Source: JBBCJM01 sp037190175 (GTDB lineage: Bacteria; Pseudomonadota; Alphaproteobacteria; Rhodobacterales; Rhodobacteraceae). Taken from it: 64,000 nt of DNA. Shown in pieces: positions 53,259-61,959 of the stretch. Within the stretch, counting starts at the first letter, position 1. Each line of letters starts with the position of its first letter. The notes under the pieces were generated by a model, which saw nothing but the letters and a program-made list of their open reading frames with translations, had not been told where the DNA came from and searched no databases. The stretch lies in assembly GCA_037190175.1 (NCBI GenBank), contig JBBCJM010000065.1:47080-111079 (forward strand). Direction: 5' to 3'. A program made the translations under genes and the position numbers.

Positions 53259-54017
53259 ATGGACGCGATCTTCAAGGCGCTGAACGATCCCGCCCGCCGC
53301 CGGCTGCTGGACAGCCTGCGCGAAAAGGACGGCCAGACCCTGACCGAACTGGAGGCCCAGATGGACATGACCCGCTTCGGCGTCATGAAGCACCTTGCCG
53401 TGCTGGAAGCCGCCGGACTGGTGGTGCCGCGCCGCGCCGGTCGCTTCAAGCACCACTACCTGAACACCGTGCCCTTGCAGGAGGTGATCGACCGCTGGAT
53501 TGCCCCCCTGGCCCGCCCCGCCGCCCGCGCCGTGATCGACCTCAAGACCCGCCTGGAAGGAGGCCCCGCCATGCCCGCCGAGAAGCCCGACTTCATCCAC
53601 CAGACCATCATCCGCACCACCCCTGCCCGGCTGTGGGAGGCGCTGCTGAGCGGCGACCTCACCCGGCAGTACTATTTCGACACCCGGGTCGAGGGGCGGG
53701 CCGAGCCCGGCGAGACGCTGGTCTGGCGGGGCGAGGACGGTGCCGCGATGCTGGAGGGCCGGGTGCTGGCGGTCGAGCCGCTGCGCCGGCTGGACCTGAC
53801 CTTCGAGCCGCATTTCATCCCCGGCAAGCCGGTGTCGCGCCACGTGTTCCTGATCGAGGATCTCGGCCCCGCCTGCCGGCTGACCATCGAGCACTATGAT
53901 CTGCCCGAGGCGATGAAGGGCATCCGCGACGGCTGGGTGCTGATCGCCTCGCGACTGAAGACCCTGCTGGAAACCGGCGAGAGCCTGCCGGTCGACATGG
54001 CGATGCTGAAGGGTTGA
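53259..54017 (+). CDS. ArsR-type regulator fused to SRPBCC/AHSA1 domain
   Basis: A 252-residue two-domain protein. Residues 1-95 are a winged-helix ArsR module (FKALNDPARRRLLDSLREKD; TRFGVMKHLAVLEAAGLVVP). Residues about 108-250 are an AHSA1-type START/SRPBCC fold (IIRTTPARLWEALLSGDLTR; LPEAMKGIRDGWVLIASRLK), which binds hydrophobic ligands. The fusion suggests a one-component ligand-sensing repressor. The start is the ATG at 53259, with no Shine-Dalgarno site. Cysteine-based metal sites of classical ArsR are missing. Confidence 0.88.
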   Translation: MDAIFKALNDPARRRLLDSLREKDGQTLTELEAQMDMTRFGVMKHLAVLEAAGLVVPRRAGRFKHHYLNTVPLQEVIDRWIAPLARPAARAVIDLKTRLEGGPAMPAEKPDFIHQTIIRTTPARLWEALLSGDLTRQYYFDTRVEGRAEPGETLVWRGEDGAAMLEGRVLAVEPLRRLDLTFEPHFIPGKPVSRHVFLIEDLGPACRLTIEHYDLPEAMKGIRDGWVLIASRLKTLLETGESLPVDMAMLKG

Positions 54018-54020
54018 GCT

Positions 54021-54305
54021 TCAGAACTCCACGATCACGAAGCCCTGCACCTCCATCCGCATCAGCCCCTCGGCCACCGCGGGGTCGGCCTGCGCGATGG
54101 CCTCGGCCGCGGGCAGGTCGGCGGCCTCGATGACCGCCAGCCCGAAGTCGCCGTTCTCGGCCCGGCCGGCGAAGCGCAGGATGCCCTGGGCGTGCAGCCC
54201 CTGCAGATAGACGAAATGCCGGCCCATCACCGCCATCTCATCGGCCGAGGCGGTGGCCACGAAATCCCCCCGCGGCGGCAGGATGCGATAGCAGAAGACC
54301 GGCAT
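54021..54305 (-). CDS. YciI-like protein
   Basis: A 94-residue protein with the YCII ferredoxin-like fold: GRHFVYLQGLHAQGILRFAG and FGLAVIEAADLPAAEAIAQAD, with the His and Asp usually placed in the putative active site. The ATG at 54305 shares one base with the HIT stop. The family has no settled function (dehydrochlorinase-like or thiol-related). Tail-to-tail with the ArsR-SRPBCC gene, 3 bases apart. Confidence 0.85.
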   Translation of the reverse strand: MPVFCYRILPPRGDFVATASADEMAVMGRHFVYLQGLHAQGILRFAGRAENGDFGLAVIEAADLPAAEAIAQADPAVAEGLMRMEVQGFVIVEF

Positions 54306-54691
54306 CACCCGCGCTCCAGCATCCGGCCCAGCGGGCGACCGCCCAGGATGTGCAGGTGATAATGCGGAACCTCCTGCACCCCGGCCTCGCCGGCGTTGGA
54401 GATGACGCGGAACCCGCCGCCGCCCTGCCCCGGGGTCACCCCCAGATGGTCGCAGATCCGCGCCACCACGCGGTGGAAATCCACCAGCTCGTCCGCGCTG
54501 GCCTCGGCCGCGAACTGCGCGAAATCCACGTAAGGACCCTTGGGGATCACCAGCACATGCACCGGGGCCTGGGGGCGGATGTCGTGGAAGGCCAGCGTAT
54601 GCTCGGTCTCCAGCACCGTGTCGTTCGGGATCTCGCCGCGCAGGATGCGGGCGAAGATGTTGGTCGGGTCATAGGCATAGGGCATGGGCAT
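54305..54691 (-). CDS. HIT-family hydrolase (HINT type)
   Basis: A 128-residue histidine-triad protein. IFARILRGEIPNDTVLETEH opens the fold and HYHLHILGG carries the nucleotide-hydrolysing triad. It hydrolyses nucleoside phosphoramidates or adenylates. The ATG at 54691 shares one base with the glycosyltransferase stop; the ATG at 54685 is also possible. Cytoplasmic. Confidence 0.93.
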   Translation of the reverse strand: MPMPYAYDPTNIFARILRGEIPNDTVLETEHTLAFHDIRPQAPVHVLVIPKGPYVDFAQFAAEASADELVDFHRVVARICDHLGVTPGQGGGGFRVISNAGEAGVQEVPHYHLHILGGRPLGRMLERG

Positions 54692-56268
54692 CAATCCGCG
54701 AACAGATAGTCGGTCAGCGCGATCCGGCGCGCCCGCTCCGGGGGTATCCCGAGAAAGCCCGACAAGGCAACCGTGTTCTCCTCGACCGAGGCCGACTGCC
54801 GCATCCGGTAGAGGTTGGCGAGATCCGCGTCGCGGATCCGGTCGCTTTCGAACTTCACGTCGTAGCGGATGGTGGGCAGCAGGCGGTCGATCACCTCGGG
54901 CGGCGTGCGGTCGCTGGCCAGCCCCACCCGGCGGGCGTGGCCCAGCAGATAGTCGTCGGTGAAGTCGCACTCCACCTCCAGAAACCGGGTGCGCGCCTTG
55001 TCCGAGGCGAAGTCGCGCATCAGGTCGATGTTGGCGGGGTCGATGCAGCAGACCAGATGGTCGCTCTGCCACCAGTCGAACAGCATCCGTACCAGCGCCC
55101 GGCGGTGGCGGGTGCGCTTTTCCACCGTGGTCTGGATCCCGCCCAGGTCGGGCAGCGGGCAGGACGCCTCGTTGAACACATAGTCCACGGCCGGATAGTT
55201 GGTCTCCTGCCGCACGCGTTCGACCAGCCGCTTGGCCACGTGCCATTTCTTGCAGATCACCATCAGGAGCGTGCGCTCGCGCCCCAGGCTGGCCTCGGTC
55301 TCCCAGAACCGGGGGGCGAAGCGGCGGCCGATGCGGCCGCGGCCGGTCAGGAACTGGAAGAGGTGGCGCCCCTCGTTCGAGATCTCGAAGCGCCGGCCGG
55401 TCTCGGCATACAATTGCCCCAGGCGGCGCTTCAGATCCTCGGCGTCTGGGCTGATCTTGCGGGCGAAGAGATAGTCCTGCGACAGCAGGAGATCATAGTG
55501 ATCGTTGTAGAAGGTCACCGGCATCCCGTAGTCGGTGAACATCAGGAAGGTCAGCGTGCGGGTGCGCAGCTCGGATTCCGGGACCAGATGCCGCACCAGG
55601 GTCTGGAAGAAGGTCTCGTCGGGGATCCAGGTGGTGGCGAAGAACCGCATCACGTCGCGCCGGCGGCGGCAGAAGGCCATCACCGCCTCGACCGTGCGGC
55701 GGCGCAGGCACCACCACTGGCTGCCGATCATGATCTGCAGGTCGGCCGGCACCTTGCGCGCCAGCCCCAGCCGCGCCTGGGCCTTCATCGAGGCGTAGAA
55801 CAGCGCCTTGCTGTTGCGCTCGTTGAACCAGTGGCGATAGATCAGCCGCTCTTCCTTGATCCCGGTCTTGATCCAGTCGGACCGGAAGAAGTCGAAGCTC
55901 TCGACATAGTCCACGTCCTCGCGGTCCAGGAAGTCGTGGGCATATTCGGCCGACTTGATGGGCATGCAGTCGCCCGACAGCATGTAGAAATGCGTGGCGC
56001 GGGGGAATGCGTCCAGCGCCGTCCGCGTGGCCTCGATGGTGGCGGCGACAAGGCTCCACTCCCCCCAGCCGCATTTGCGCCGGCGGCGGGCGAAGGTCAC
56101 GCCGGGGTTGGTCTCCAGCGCGGTGCGGATGCGGTCGTAGTCGTCGGCCTTGGCCCGGGCGTCGAAGTGGATCGCCACGAAATCCCCCGCAGCGGTCAGC
56201 CGCCGCGCCTGGGCGACGATCCCCTCGGGGTCCTTGTGGCACAGAAGGATATAGGCGATCCTGGCCAA
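54691..56268 (-). CDS. GT14-like (core-2/I-branching type) glycosyltransferase with long C-terminal domain
   Basis: A 525-residue protein. The N-terminal 260 residues fit branching beta-1,6-N-acetylglucosaminyltransferase-like enzymes: IAYILLCHKDPEGIVAQARR, HFYMLSGDCMPIKSAEYAHD, IMIGSQWWCLRRRTVEAVM and TTWIPDETFFQTLVRHLVP. The second 260 residues are a distinct domain (I recall DUF5927/5928 paired with such enzymes). The start appears to be a TTG at 56268, since no nearby ATG exists. It is divergent from a sulfotransferase gene, pointing to surface glycan synthesis and decoration. Confidence 0.8.
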   Translation of the reverse strand: MARIAYILLCHKDPEGIVAQARRLTAAGDFVAIHFDARAKADDYDRIRTALETNPGVTFARRRRKCGWGEWSLVAATIEATRTALDAFPRATHFYMLSGDCMPIKSAEYAHDFLDREDVDYVESFDFFRSDWIKTGIKEERLIYRHWFNERNSKALFYASMKAQARLGLARKVPADLQIMIGSQWWCLRRRTVEAVMAFCRRRRDVMRFFATTWIPDETFFQTLVRHLVPESELRTRTLTFLMFTDYGMPVTFYNDHYDLLLSQDYLFARKISPDAEDLKRRLGQLYAETGRRFEISNEGRHLFQFLTGRGRIGRRFAPRFWETEASLGRERTLLMVICKKWHVAKRLVERVRQETNYPAVDYVFNEASCPLPDLGGIQTTVEKRTRHRRALVRMLFDWWQSDHLVCCIDPANIDLMRDFASDKARTRFLEVECDFTDDYLLGHARRVGLASDRTPPEVIDRLLPTIRYDVKFESDRIRDADLANLYRMRQSASVEENTVALSGFLGIPPERARRIALTDYLFAD

Positions 56269-56409
56269 GGCGGGAACGATCCGGTGCTGTCTGCGGTCAC
56301 TGTTTCCTACTTTCCTTTGCCGGCGATTGAAAAGACAGAGTTTGTTTGCTCTTTACTGCGCAAAAGGTCCGGGCGGCGCGACCCGGGCCGCGATGCGAGG
56401 GATGAGCGG

Positions 56410-57228
56410 ATGGGGTTTCCTGGAACCTGGATGACCGAGAGCGGCAGCGTCATCTACCGGGTGGTGCCGAAATGCGCCTGCTCGTCCATCGGGCAGATCA
56501 TGTACTACGCCGACCACGGGCGGTTCTTCGACGGCGACATCCATGACGCCACGCAGGGCCTGCACAAATGGGCGCTGGAGGGCAGCCAGGCGGCGATCGA
56601 GAAGGCGGTGAAGGGGCAGAAGACCTATGCCTTCACCTGCGTGAGGAACCCCTATACCCGCATCCTCTCGTCGTTCTTCGACAAGATCTGCGGCATCCAG
56701 CGGAACGGCAAGCGGTATCGCGGCAACCTCGTGCCCCTGCTGGTGCAGAAATACGGGATCGAGGTCGGCGGGCCGGACGGCAAGGAAGAGTTCGACCAGA
56801 TCAAGTCCTTCCGCCGCTTCCTGCTGTTCGCCCGCGACACCATCCGGTTCAGGAAGCCCATGGAGCCCGACATCCACTGGTCGGCGATGGCGGGCCATAT
56901 CTCGACCTTCATCGTCAACGGCGGGCGCTACAACCACATCTTCTTCACCGAGGACTTCAACCCGGGGATGCAGGTGGTGCTGGACAGGACCAGGCAGAAG
57001 CACAAGGTGGACCTGAAGAAGATCCCCAGGTTCAACGAGAGCGAGGGGCACGGGCCTAAGCGCGCCCATCCGGTGGAGGACTATTTCGACGATCTCTCGC
57101 GCCACCTGATGTGGGAGATCTACAAGCGCGACTTCCAGCTCTTCCGCTACGATTTCGACAATCCCGCCAACAAGATGCCCAAGGGGCCGGTCGACCTGGC
57201 CGAGGTTCACGCCAAGCTGGGCGACTGA
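56410..57228 (+). CDS. Sulfotransferase family 2-like protein
   Basis: A 272-residue carbohydrate-sulfotransferase-like protein. YRVVPKCACSSIGQIMYYAD is the PAPS 5'-phosphosulfate loop in the KCACTS style of family 2, and AFTCVRNPYTRILSSFFDKI the 3'-phosphate-binding segment (RNPYxR). A C-terminal stretch resembles polysaccharide-modifying members. It begins at the ATG at 56410, after an AT-rich 140-base leader shared with the divergent glycosyltransferase gene. Probably sulfates an exported glycan; acceptor unknown. Confidence 0.85.
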   Translation: MGFPGTWMTESGSVIYRVVPKCACSSIGQIMYYADHGRFFDGDIHDATQGLHKWALEGSQAAIEKAVKGQKTYAFTCVRNPYTRILSSFFDKICGIQRNGKRYRGNLVPLLVQKYGIEVGGPDGKEEFDQIKSFRRFLLFARDTIRFRKPMEPDIHWSAMAGHISTFIVNGGRYNHIFFTEDFNPGMQVVLDRTRQKHKVDLKKIPRFNESEGHGPKRAHPVEDYFDDLSRHLMWEIYKRDFQLFRYDFDNPANKMPKGPVDLAEVHAKLGD

Positions 57229-57232
57229 GGCG

Positions 57233-58057
57233 ATGCCCTGGTATCTGGGGGTCGACGGCGGGGGCAGCGGCTGCCGGGCGGCCCTGGCGGACGGGCGGGG
57301 CGTGCTGGCCACCGCGGCCGGAGGCCCGGCCAATATCGCCACCGACCCGGAGGGGGCTGCGGCGGCAATCCGCGGGGTGATCGAGGCGGTGCTGGCCCGG
57401 GTGCCCGAGGCGCGCGGGGATCTGCGGCTGGGGCTGGGGGTGGCCGGCGCCAACGTGCCCGAGGCGGCGCGGCGGCTGGCAGGCGCCCTGCCGTTCGCCC
57501 GGATGGCGATCGAGAGCGACGGAGTGACCGCTGCGCTCGGCGCCCTGGGCGGGGCGGACGGGATCGTGGCGGCGCTCGGCACCGGCTCGGTCTTCGCCCG
57601 GGTGGACGGCGGCCGGGTGCGGCAGCTGGGCGGCTGGGGCTTCCTGCTGGGCGACGAGGGCTCGGGCGCGGTGCTGGGCCGGCGGCTCCTGGAGACTGCG
57701 CTCAGGGCGCATGACGGGCACCGGGCGCTCACCCCGCTGCTGGAAGCGGTGCTGGCGGAGCATGGCGGGCCGGCGGGGGTGGTGGGCTTCGCGCTGACCG
57801 CCCGCCCGCCCGACTTCGCCGCCCTGGCCCCGCGGCTGTGGGTCAGCGACGACCCGGCGGCGCAGGCGATCCTGTCCACCGCCACCGCGGAAGTGGCCAG
57901 CTTCATCGACCTGCTGCAACAGGGCGGCCCGGTGCCGGTCACCTTCACCGGCGGGCTGGGGCCGGCCTATGCCGCGCGGCTCAAGGGCCGCTGGACCATC
58001 GTGCCGCCGAAGGGCAGCGCCTTGGACGGCGCGCTGATCCTCGCCCGTCGCGCTTGA
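57233..58057 (+). CDS. BadF/BcrA-type ASKHA ATPase (N-acetylglucosamine kinase-like)
   Basis: A 274-residue sugar-kinase-like protein. Phosphate-1 motif YLGVDGGGSGCRAALADG, GANVPEAARRL, AALGTGSVFARVDGG (phosphate-2) and FLLGDEGSGAVLGRRLLETA match the BadF family, which in bacteria is mostly N-acetylhexosamine kinases. It starts 4 bases after the sulfotransferase, with GAGG as ribosome site. Working with a glycosyltransferase and a sulfotransferase, amino-sugar phosphorylation is a reasonable guess. Confidence 0.9.
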   Translation: MPWYLGVDGGGSGCRAALADGRGVLATAAGGPANIATDPEGAAAAIRGVIEAVLARVPEARGDLRLGLGVAGANVPEAARRLAGALPFARMAIESDGVTAALGALGGADGIVAALGTGSVFARVDGGRVRQLGGWGFLLGDEGSGAVLGRRLLETALRAHDGHRALTPLLEAVLAEHGGPAGVVGFALTARPPDFAALAPRLWVSDDPAAQAILSTATAEVASFIDLLQQGGPVPVTFTGGLGPAYAARLKGRWTIVPPKGSALDGALILARRA

Positions 58058-58214
58058 CAGCCGGCGCCCAAGGGTTCATCTGACCGAAGTCCCCCGCCCG
58101 GTGCCGCGTGAGCACGAAGGGGCGCGGACGGCACGGGTTCCCACCATCACGCAGGGGCGCCAGCGGCGGGCCATCGGCCCGGCCGATCCCTCTTGCGGCA
58201 AAGGAACCGCGATC

Positions 58215-59528
58215 ATGACCACCTTCTCCGCGCTGGGGCTCTCGCCCCGGCTGCTCAAGGCGCTGGAAAAGACCAGCCTCGGCACCCCCACCCCGATCCA
58301 GGCGGGGGCCATCCCGCACATCATGCAGGGCCGCGACGTGATGGGCCTGGCCCAGACCGGCACCGGCAAGACCGCGGCCTTCGGCCTGCCGCTGCTGCAC
58401 CGCCTGCTGGAGATCGGCCACCCGCCGCGCCCCCGCCGCGTCCGCGCCCTGATCCTGGCCCCGACGCGCGAGCTCACCACCCAGATCTGCGCGCATCTGG
58501 AACAGTTCACCAAGGGCACCGCGGTCAAGGTGGTGATGGTGGTGGGCGGCGCCTCGATCAACAAGCAGTCGGCCGCACTCGCCCGCGGCGCCGACGTGCT
58601 GGTGGCCACCCCCGGCCGGCTGATCGACCTGATCGAGCGCGGCGACGTGAGCCTGGAGGATTGCGGCTATCTGGTGCTGGACGAGGCCGACCACATGCTG
58701 GACATGGGCTTCATCCACGCGCTGCGGCGGATCGCCAAGCACATCCCCACCCGGCGGCAGACCCTGATGTTCTCGGCCACCATGCCCAAGGACATCGCGG
58801 AACTGGCCCAGACCTATCTGCGCGACCCGGTGACCGTGCAGGTCTCGCCCCCCGGCAAGCCGGCCGACCGCATCAGCCAGGGGGTGCATTTCATCCCCAT
58901 GGGCGACAAGGCGCGGCTCTTGGAGGACTACCTGAAGAAACACCCCGGCGAGCAGGCGCTGGTCTTCTGCCGCACCAAGCACGGGGCCGACAAGCTGGCC
59001 AAGCTCTTGGCGCAATGGGGCTTCAGCGTGGGCGCGATCCACGGCAACCGCAGCCAGAACCAGCGCGACCGCATCCTGAGCGAGTTCCGCACCGGCCAGC
59101 TGGCGGTGATGGTGGCGACCGACGTGGCGGCGCGGGGGATCGACATCCCCACCGTGCGGCACGTCTACAACTACGACCTGCCGAACGTGGCCGAGAACTA
59201 CGTCCACCGCATCGGCCGCACCGCCCGGGCCGGCGCCTCGGGCCAGGCGGTGGCCTTCTGCGCCCCGGCCGAGATGGGCGAACTGGCCGACATCGAGAAG
59301 ATCCTGAAGGCGCCGCTGCCGGTGCTGGGGGGGGCGCGCTGGGCCGTCGACCTGGCCGCCGCCGCCAAGCCCGCCGCCCGCCCGCAGGGCCGCCCCGGCA
59401 GCGCGCGCAAGCCGCAGGGATCGCAGGGCAAGGCCCAGGGCGCCCGCCCGCAGATGCCCGCAGCCCGGCCCGGCGGCGCCCAAGCCCCCCGCCGCCGCCC
59501 GCGCCGGGGCAGCGGCCCCAAGGGCTGA
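58215..59528 (+). CDS. DEAD-box ATP-dependent RNA helicase (second)
   Basis: A 437-residue RNA helicase. Q motif PTPIQAG, I AQTGTGKT, Ia PTRELTTQ, Ib TPGRLID, II VLDEADHMLDMGF, III SATMPKD, V VATDVAARGIDIP, VI HRIGRTARAG. A 75-residue Lys/Pro/Arg/Gln tail follows (PAARPQGRPGSARKPQGSQ). The ATG at 58215 has AAGGAA upstream. A leader of about 125 bases from a weak TTGACA at 58054 is possible. It is shorter and less acidic in its tail than the helicase at 3395-4936, so the two are probably not redundant. Confidence 0.93.
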   Translation: MTTFSALGLSPRLLKALEKTSLGTPTPIQAGAIPHIMQGRDVMGLAQTGTGKTAAFGLPLLHRLLEIGHPPRPRRVRALILAPTRELTTQICAHLEQFTKGTAVKVVMVVGGASINKQSAALARGADVLVATPGRLIDLIERGDVSLEDCGYLVLDEADHMLDMGFIHALRRIAKHIPTRRQTLMFSATMPKDIAELAQTYLRDPVTVQVSPPGKPADRISQGVHFIPMGDKARLLEDYLKKHPGEQALVFCRTKHGADKLAKLLAQWGFSVGAIHGNRSQNQRDRILSEFRTGQLAVMVATDVAARGIDIPTVRHVYNYDLPNVAENYVHRIGRTARAGASGQAVAFCAPAEMGELADIEKILKAPLPVLGGARWAVDLAAAAKPAARPQGRPGSARKPQGSQGKAQGARPQMPAARPGGAQAPRRRPRRGSGPKG

Positions 59529-59788
59529 CGGGGCCGCTCTTCCGCCCTGCCTGGCGTCATCGCTGCGCCACCGAGGAGGCCCGTCAGGGCCGAGGAGGGT
59601 TCCGTTGAGGCGATCCTCATCCCTTGGCCCGCAGGATGGCTTGCGGCGCCGGCCGGCGGCGGCGATAGGGCGCCGGCACGGTCCCTGACACGGGGTCTTG
59701 AATGGCGGTCCGGTCCGGCTGTGCCTAGTCTTCCCCGCGCAGGCGGGACCGGGCAGGTGCGAAAACCAGATCAACGGAGGAGACGACC

Positions 59789-60406
59789 ATGCGACCAGCC
59801 ATTGCGATCTGCGCTGTGCTCTGCACCCTGTCAACCAGCGCCGCCGCCCAGGAGATGAGCTTCTTCGTCACCAGCCAGAATCCCGGCAGCGGCGGCGATC
59901 TGGGCGGCATCGCAGGCGCCGACGCCCATTGCGACGCGCTCGCCGCCGCCGCGGGATCGACCGGCAAGACCTGGCGGGCCTATCTTTCCACCAGCGGGGA
60001 GGACGCGCGCGACCGGATCGGCAGCGGGCCGTGGGTCAACGCAAACGGCGTCGAGATCGCCGCGGACGTGGACAATCTCCACAGCGACGCCAACAACCTC
60101 ACCAAGGAGACCGCGGTGGACGAGACCGGCGTGGCGATCACCGGCCGGGGCGAGACGCCGAACCGCCACGACATCCTCACCGGCACGCTGGCCGACGGCA
60201 CGCGGGCGGCGGAGACCTGCGAGGACTGGACGAACTCTGCCGAGGAAGGCGCCAGCGCCATGGTCGGCCACCACGACCGCGCCGGCCCCGAGACCCTGGC
60301 GACCGGCACGTCCTGGAACGCGGCGCATCCCTCGCGCGGATGCAGCCTCGAGGCGCTGCGCGGTACGGGCGGCGACGGGCTTTTCTACTGCTTCGCCATC
60401 GACTAG
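59789..60406 (+). CDS. Exported endostatin/lectin-like protein
   Basis: A 205-residue exported protein with signal peptide MRPAIAICAVLCTLSTSAAA and a Shine-Dalgarno GGAGGAG. The mature domain has FFVTSQNPGSGGDLGGIAGA and DAHCDALAAAAGSTGKTWRA at the front and SWNAAHPSRGCSLEALRGTG and LFYCFAID at the end, resembling the C-type-lectin-like/endostatin fold of bacterial envelope proteins. Four Cys could make two disulphides. The ligand is unknown. The 260 bases before it show nothing recognisable. Confidence 0.7.
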   Translation: MRPAIAICAVLCTLSTSAAAQEMSFFVTSQNPGSGGDLGGIAGADAHCDALAAAAGSTGKTWRAYLSTSGEDARDRIGSGPWVNANGVEIAADVDNLHSDANNLTKETAVDETGVAITGRGETPNRHDILTGTLADGTRAAETCEDWTNSAEEGASAMVGHHDRAGPETLATGTSWNAAHPSRGCSLEALRGTGGDGLFYCFAID

Positions 60407-60462
60407 CCGTCCGGCCCCTGCATCCGGTGGACTTGGCTGTGTCCCGGGCCTAGACCGGCGGC

Positions 60463-61041
60463 ATGGCCAAGCTCTATTTCCACTACTCCACCATGAATGC
60501 GGGCAAGTCGACCGCGCTGCTGCAGGCCTCGCACAACTACCGCGAGGGGGGAATGCAGACCTACCTGATCACCGCCCGGCTGGACCGGCGGGCCGGCGAG
60601 GCACGGATCGCCAGCCGGATCGGGATCGGCGAGCCCGCGGATACCTTCGCCCCGGAGGAAGACCTGTTCGCCAAGCTCGCCGCCCGGCTGGCGCAGGGCC
60701 CGGTCGCCTGCGTCTTCATCGACGAGGCGCAGTTCCTGTCCAAGGCGCAGGTCTGGCAACTGGCCCGCGCGGTGGACGACCTGAAGGTGCCGGTAATGTG
60801 CTACGGCCTGCGGGTGGACTTCCGGGGCGAGTTGTTCCCCGGCTCGGCCGCGCTGCTCGCCTGGGCCGACGAGATGCGCGAGGTGCGCACGATCTGCCAT
60901 TGCGGCAAGAAGGCCACGATGGTGATCCGCCGCGGCGAGGGCGGCCGGGCGCTGCGCGAGGGCGAGCAGGTGGTGATCGGCGGCAACGAGACCTACCAGA
61001 GCCTGTGCCGCCGCCACTGGCGCGAGGCGGTGGGGGACTGA
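60463..61041 (+). CDS. tdk: Thymidine kinase
   Basis: A 192-residue type II thymidine kinase (dTMP salvage). P-loop YSTMNAGKSTALLQASHNYR, Walker B FIDEAQFLSKAQVWQLAR, lasso/zinc CHCGKKATMVIRRG with the later SLCRRHW supplying the remaining ligands. About 57 bases separate it from the endostatin-like gene. Its TGA (61039-61041) directly abuts the stop of the convergent EamA gene. Confidence 0.95.
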   Translation: MAKLYFHYSTMNAGKSTALLQASHNYREGGMQTYLITARLDRRAGEARIASRIGIGEPADTFAPEEDLFAKLAARLAQGPVACVFIDEAQFLSKAQVWQLARAVDDLKVPVMCYGLRVDFRGELFPGSAALLAWADEMREVRTICHCGKKATMVIRRGEGGRALREGEQVVIGGNETYQSLCRRHWREAVGD

Positions 61042-61950
61042 TTACCCCGGCTGGCCCCGCAGCGCGATGGCCGCCCCGGCGGCGACGATCAGCCCCATGC
61101 CGAGGATGGCCAGCGGCGTCAGCACCTCGCCCCACAGCGCCCAGGACCACAGCGCCGAGGCCGGCAGGATCACGTATTCCATCACCGCCACCCGCCCCGC
61201 CTCGGCGATCTGGTAGGCGCGGATCATCAGCCCGACCGCGACCAGCGAGCCCAGCGCTTGCACCACGGTCAGCACCCAGAACTGCGCCCCCGGCACCACC
61301 GGCCCGCGCAGCACGAAGCCCGCCGCGCCCTCGGGCACCGGCAGCGGCCAGAGCACCAGCGCCGCCATGCCCGCCACGCCCCCCAGCCCCAGCGCCAGGA
61401 AGAAGCCCGCCAGCAGGGTGGCGGCACTTTCCTGCCCGCACCAGCGCCGGGTGGCGATATTGCCCAGCGCGTAGAGCGCGCCCGCCGCCACCGGCAGCAC
61501 CGCCGCCCCGGTGGCGCCGCGCAGGGCCTCGGGCCCCAGCACCAGCGCCACCCCGGCGAAGCCCATGGCGCAAGAGATCACCCGCACCGGCCCCAGCGCC
61601 ACGCCATAGGCCAGCCGCTCGATCAGCAGCACGAAGATCGGCGCGGTGAAGAGCCCCGCCGCCACCACCGCCACCGGCAGGAAGGCCAGCGCGCCGAAAT
61701 AGATCAGCATCGCCGCGCCATGGATCGCGCTGCGCGCCACCACCGCGCGGGGCTGCACCGGCCGCAGCCGCAGGCCCAGAAGGCCCGCCGCCAGCCCCAG
61801 CAGCGCCATGGCCATCGCCGTGCGGGTGGCGTGGAACTGCCACAGCCCGGCGTCCTCGGCGATCACCCGCACGTAGTTGTCGGTGACGCCGATCACCGTG
61901 GCATAGATCAGGATCAGGCCGGCGGCGGCCAGCGTGGGATTGGCGGGCAT
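61042..61950 (-). CDS. EamA/DMT-family transporter
   Basis: A 302-residue integral membrane protein with ten helices in two EamA repeats (NPTLAAAGLILIYATVIGVT; GSLVAVGLMIRAYQIAEAGR). Drug/metabolite transporters of this family export amino acids, purines or other small molecules. The C-terminal WALWGEVLTPLAILGMGLIV is typical. The specific substrate cannot be inferred. The stop TAA at 61042-61044 is back-to-back with the tdk stop. Confidence 0.9.
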   Translation of the reverse strand: MPANPTLAAAGLILIYATVIGVTDNYVRVIAEDAGLWQFHATRTAMAMALLGLAAGLLGLRLRPVQPRAVVARSAIHGAAMLIYFGALAFLPVAVVAAGLFTAPIFVLLIERLAYGVALGPVRVISCAMGFAGVALVLGPEALRGATGAAVLPVAAGALYALGNIATRRWCGQESAATLLAGFFLALGLGGVAGMAALVLWPLPVPEGAAGFVLRGPVVPGAQFWVLTVVQALGSLVAVGLMIRAYQIAEAGRVAVMEYVILPASALWSWALWGEVLTPLAILGMGLIVAAGAAIALRGQPG

Positions 61951-61959
61951 GGGGCGGGG

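Noticed and set aside
58060..58214. Strong promoter for the second helicase gene
   Set aside because: TTGACA at 58054 overlaps the preceding stop codon, but no acceptable -10 box was found at 16-18 bases.
59529..59788. Possible small gene between the helicase and the endostatin-like gene
   Set aside because: No frame with a Shine-Dalgarno and coding-like composition was found in these 260 bases.
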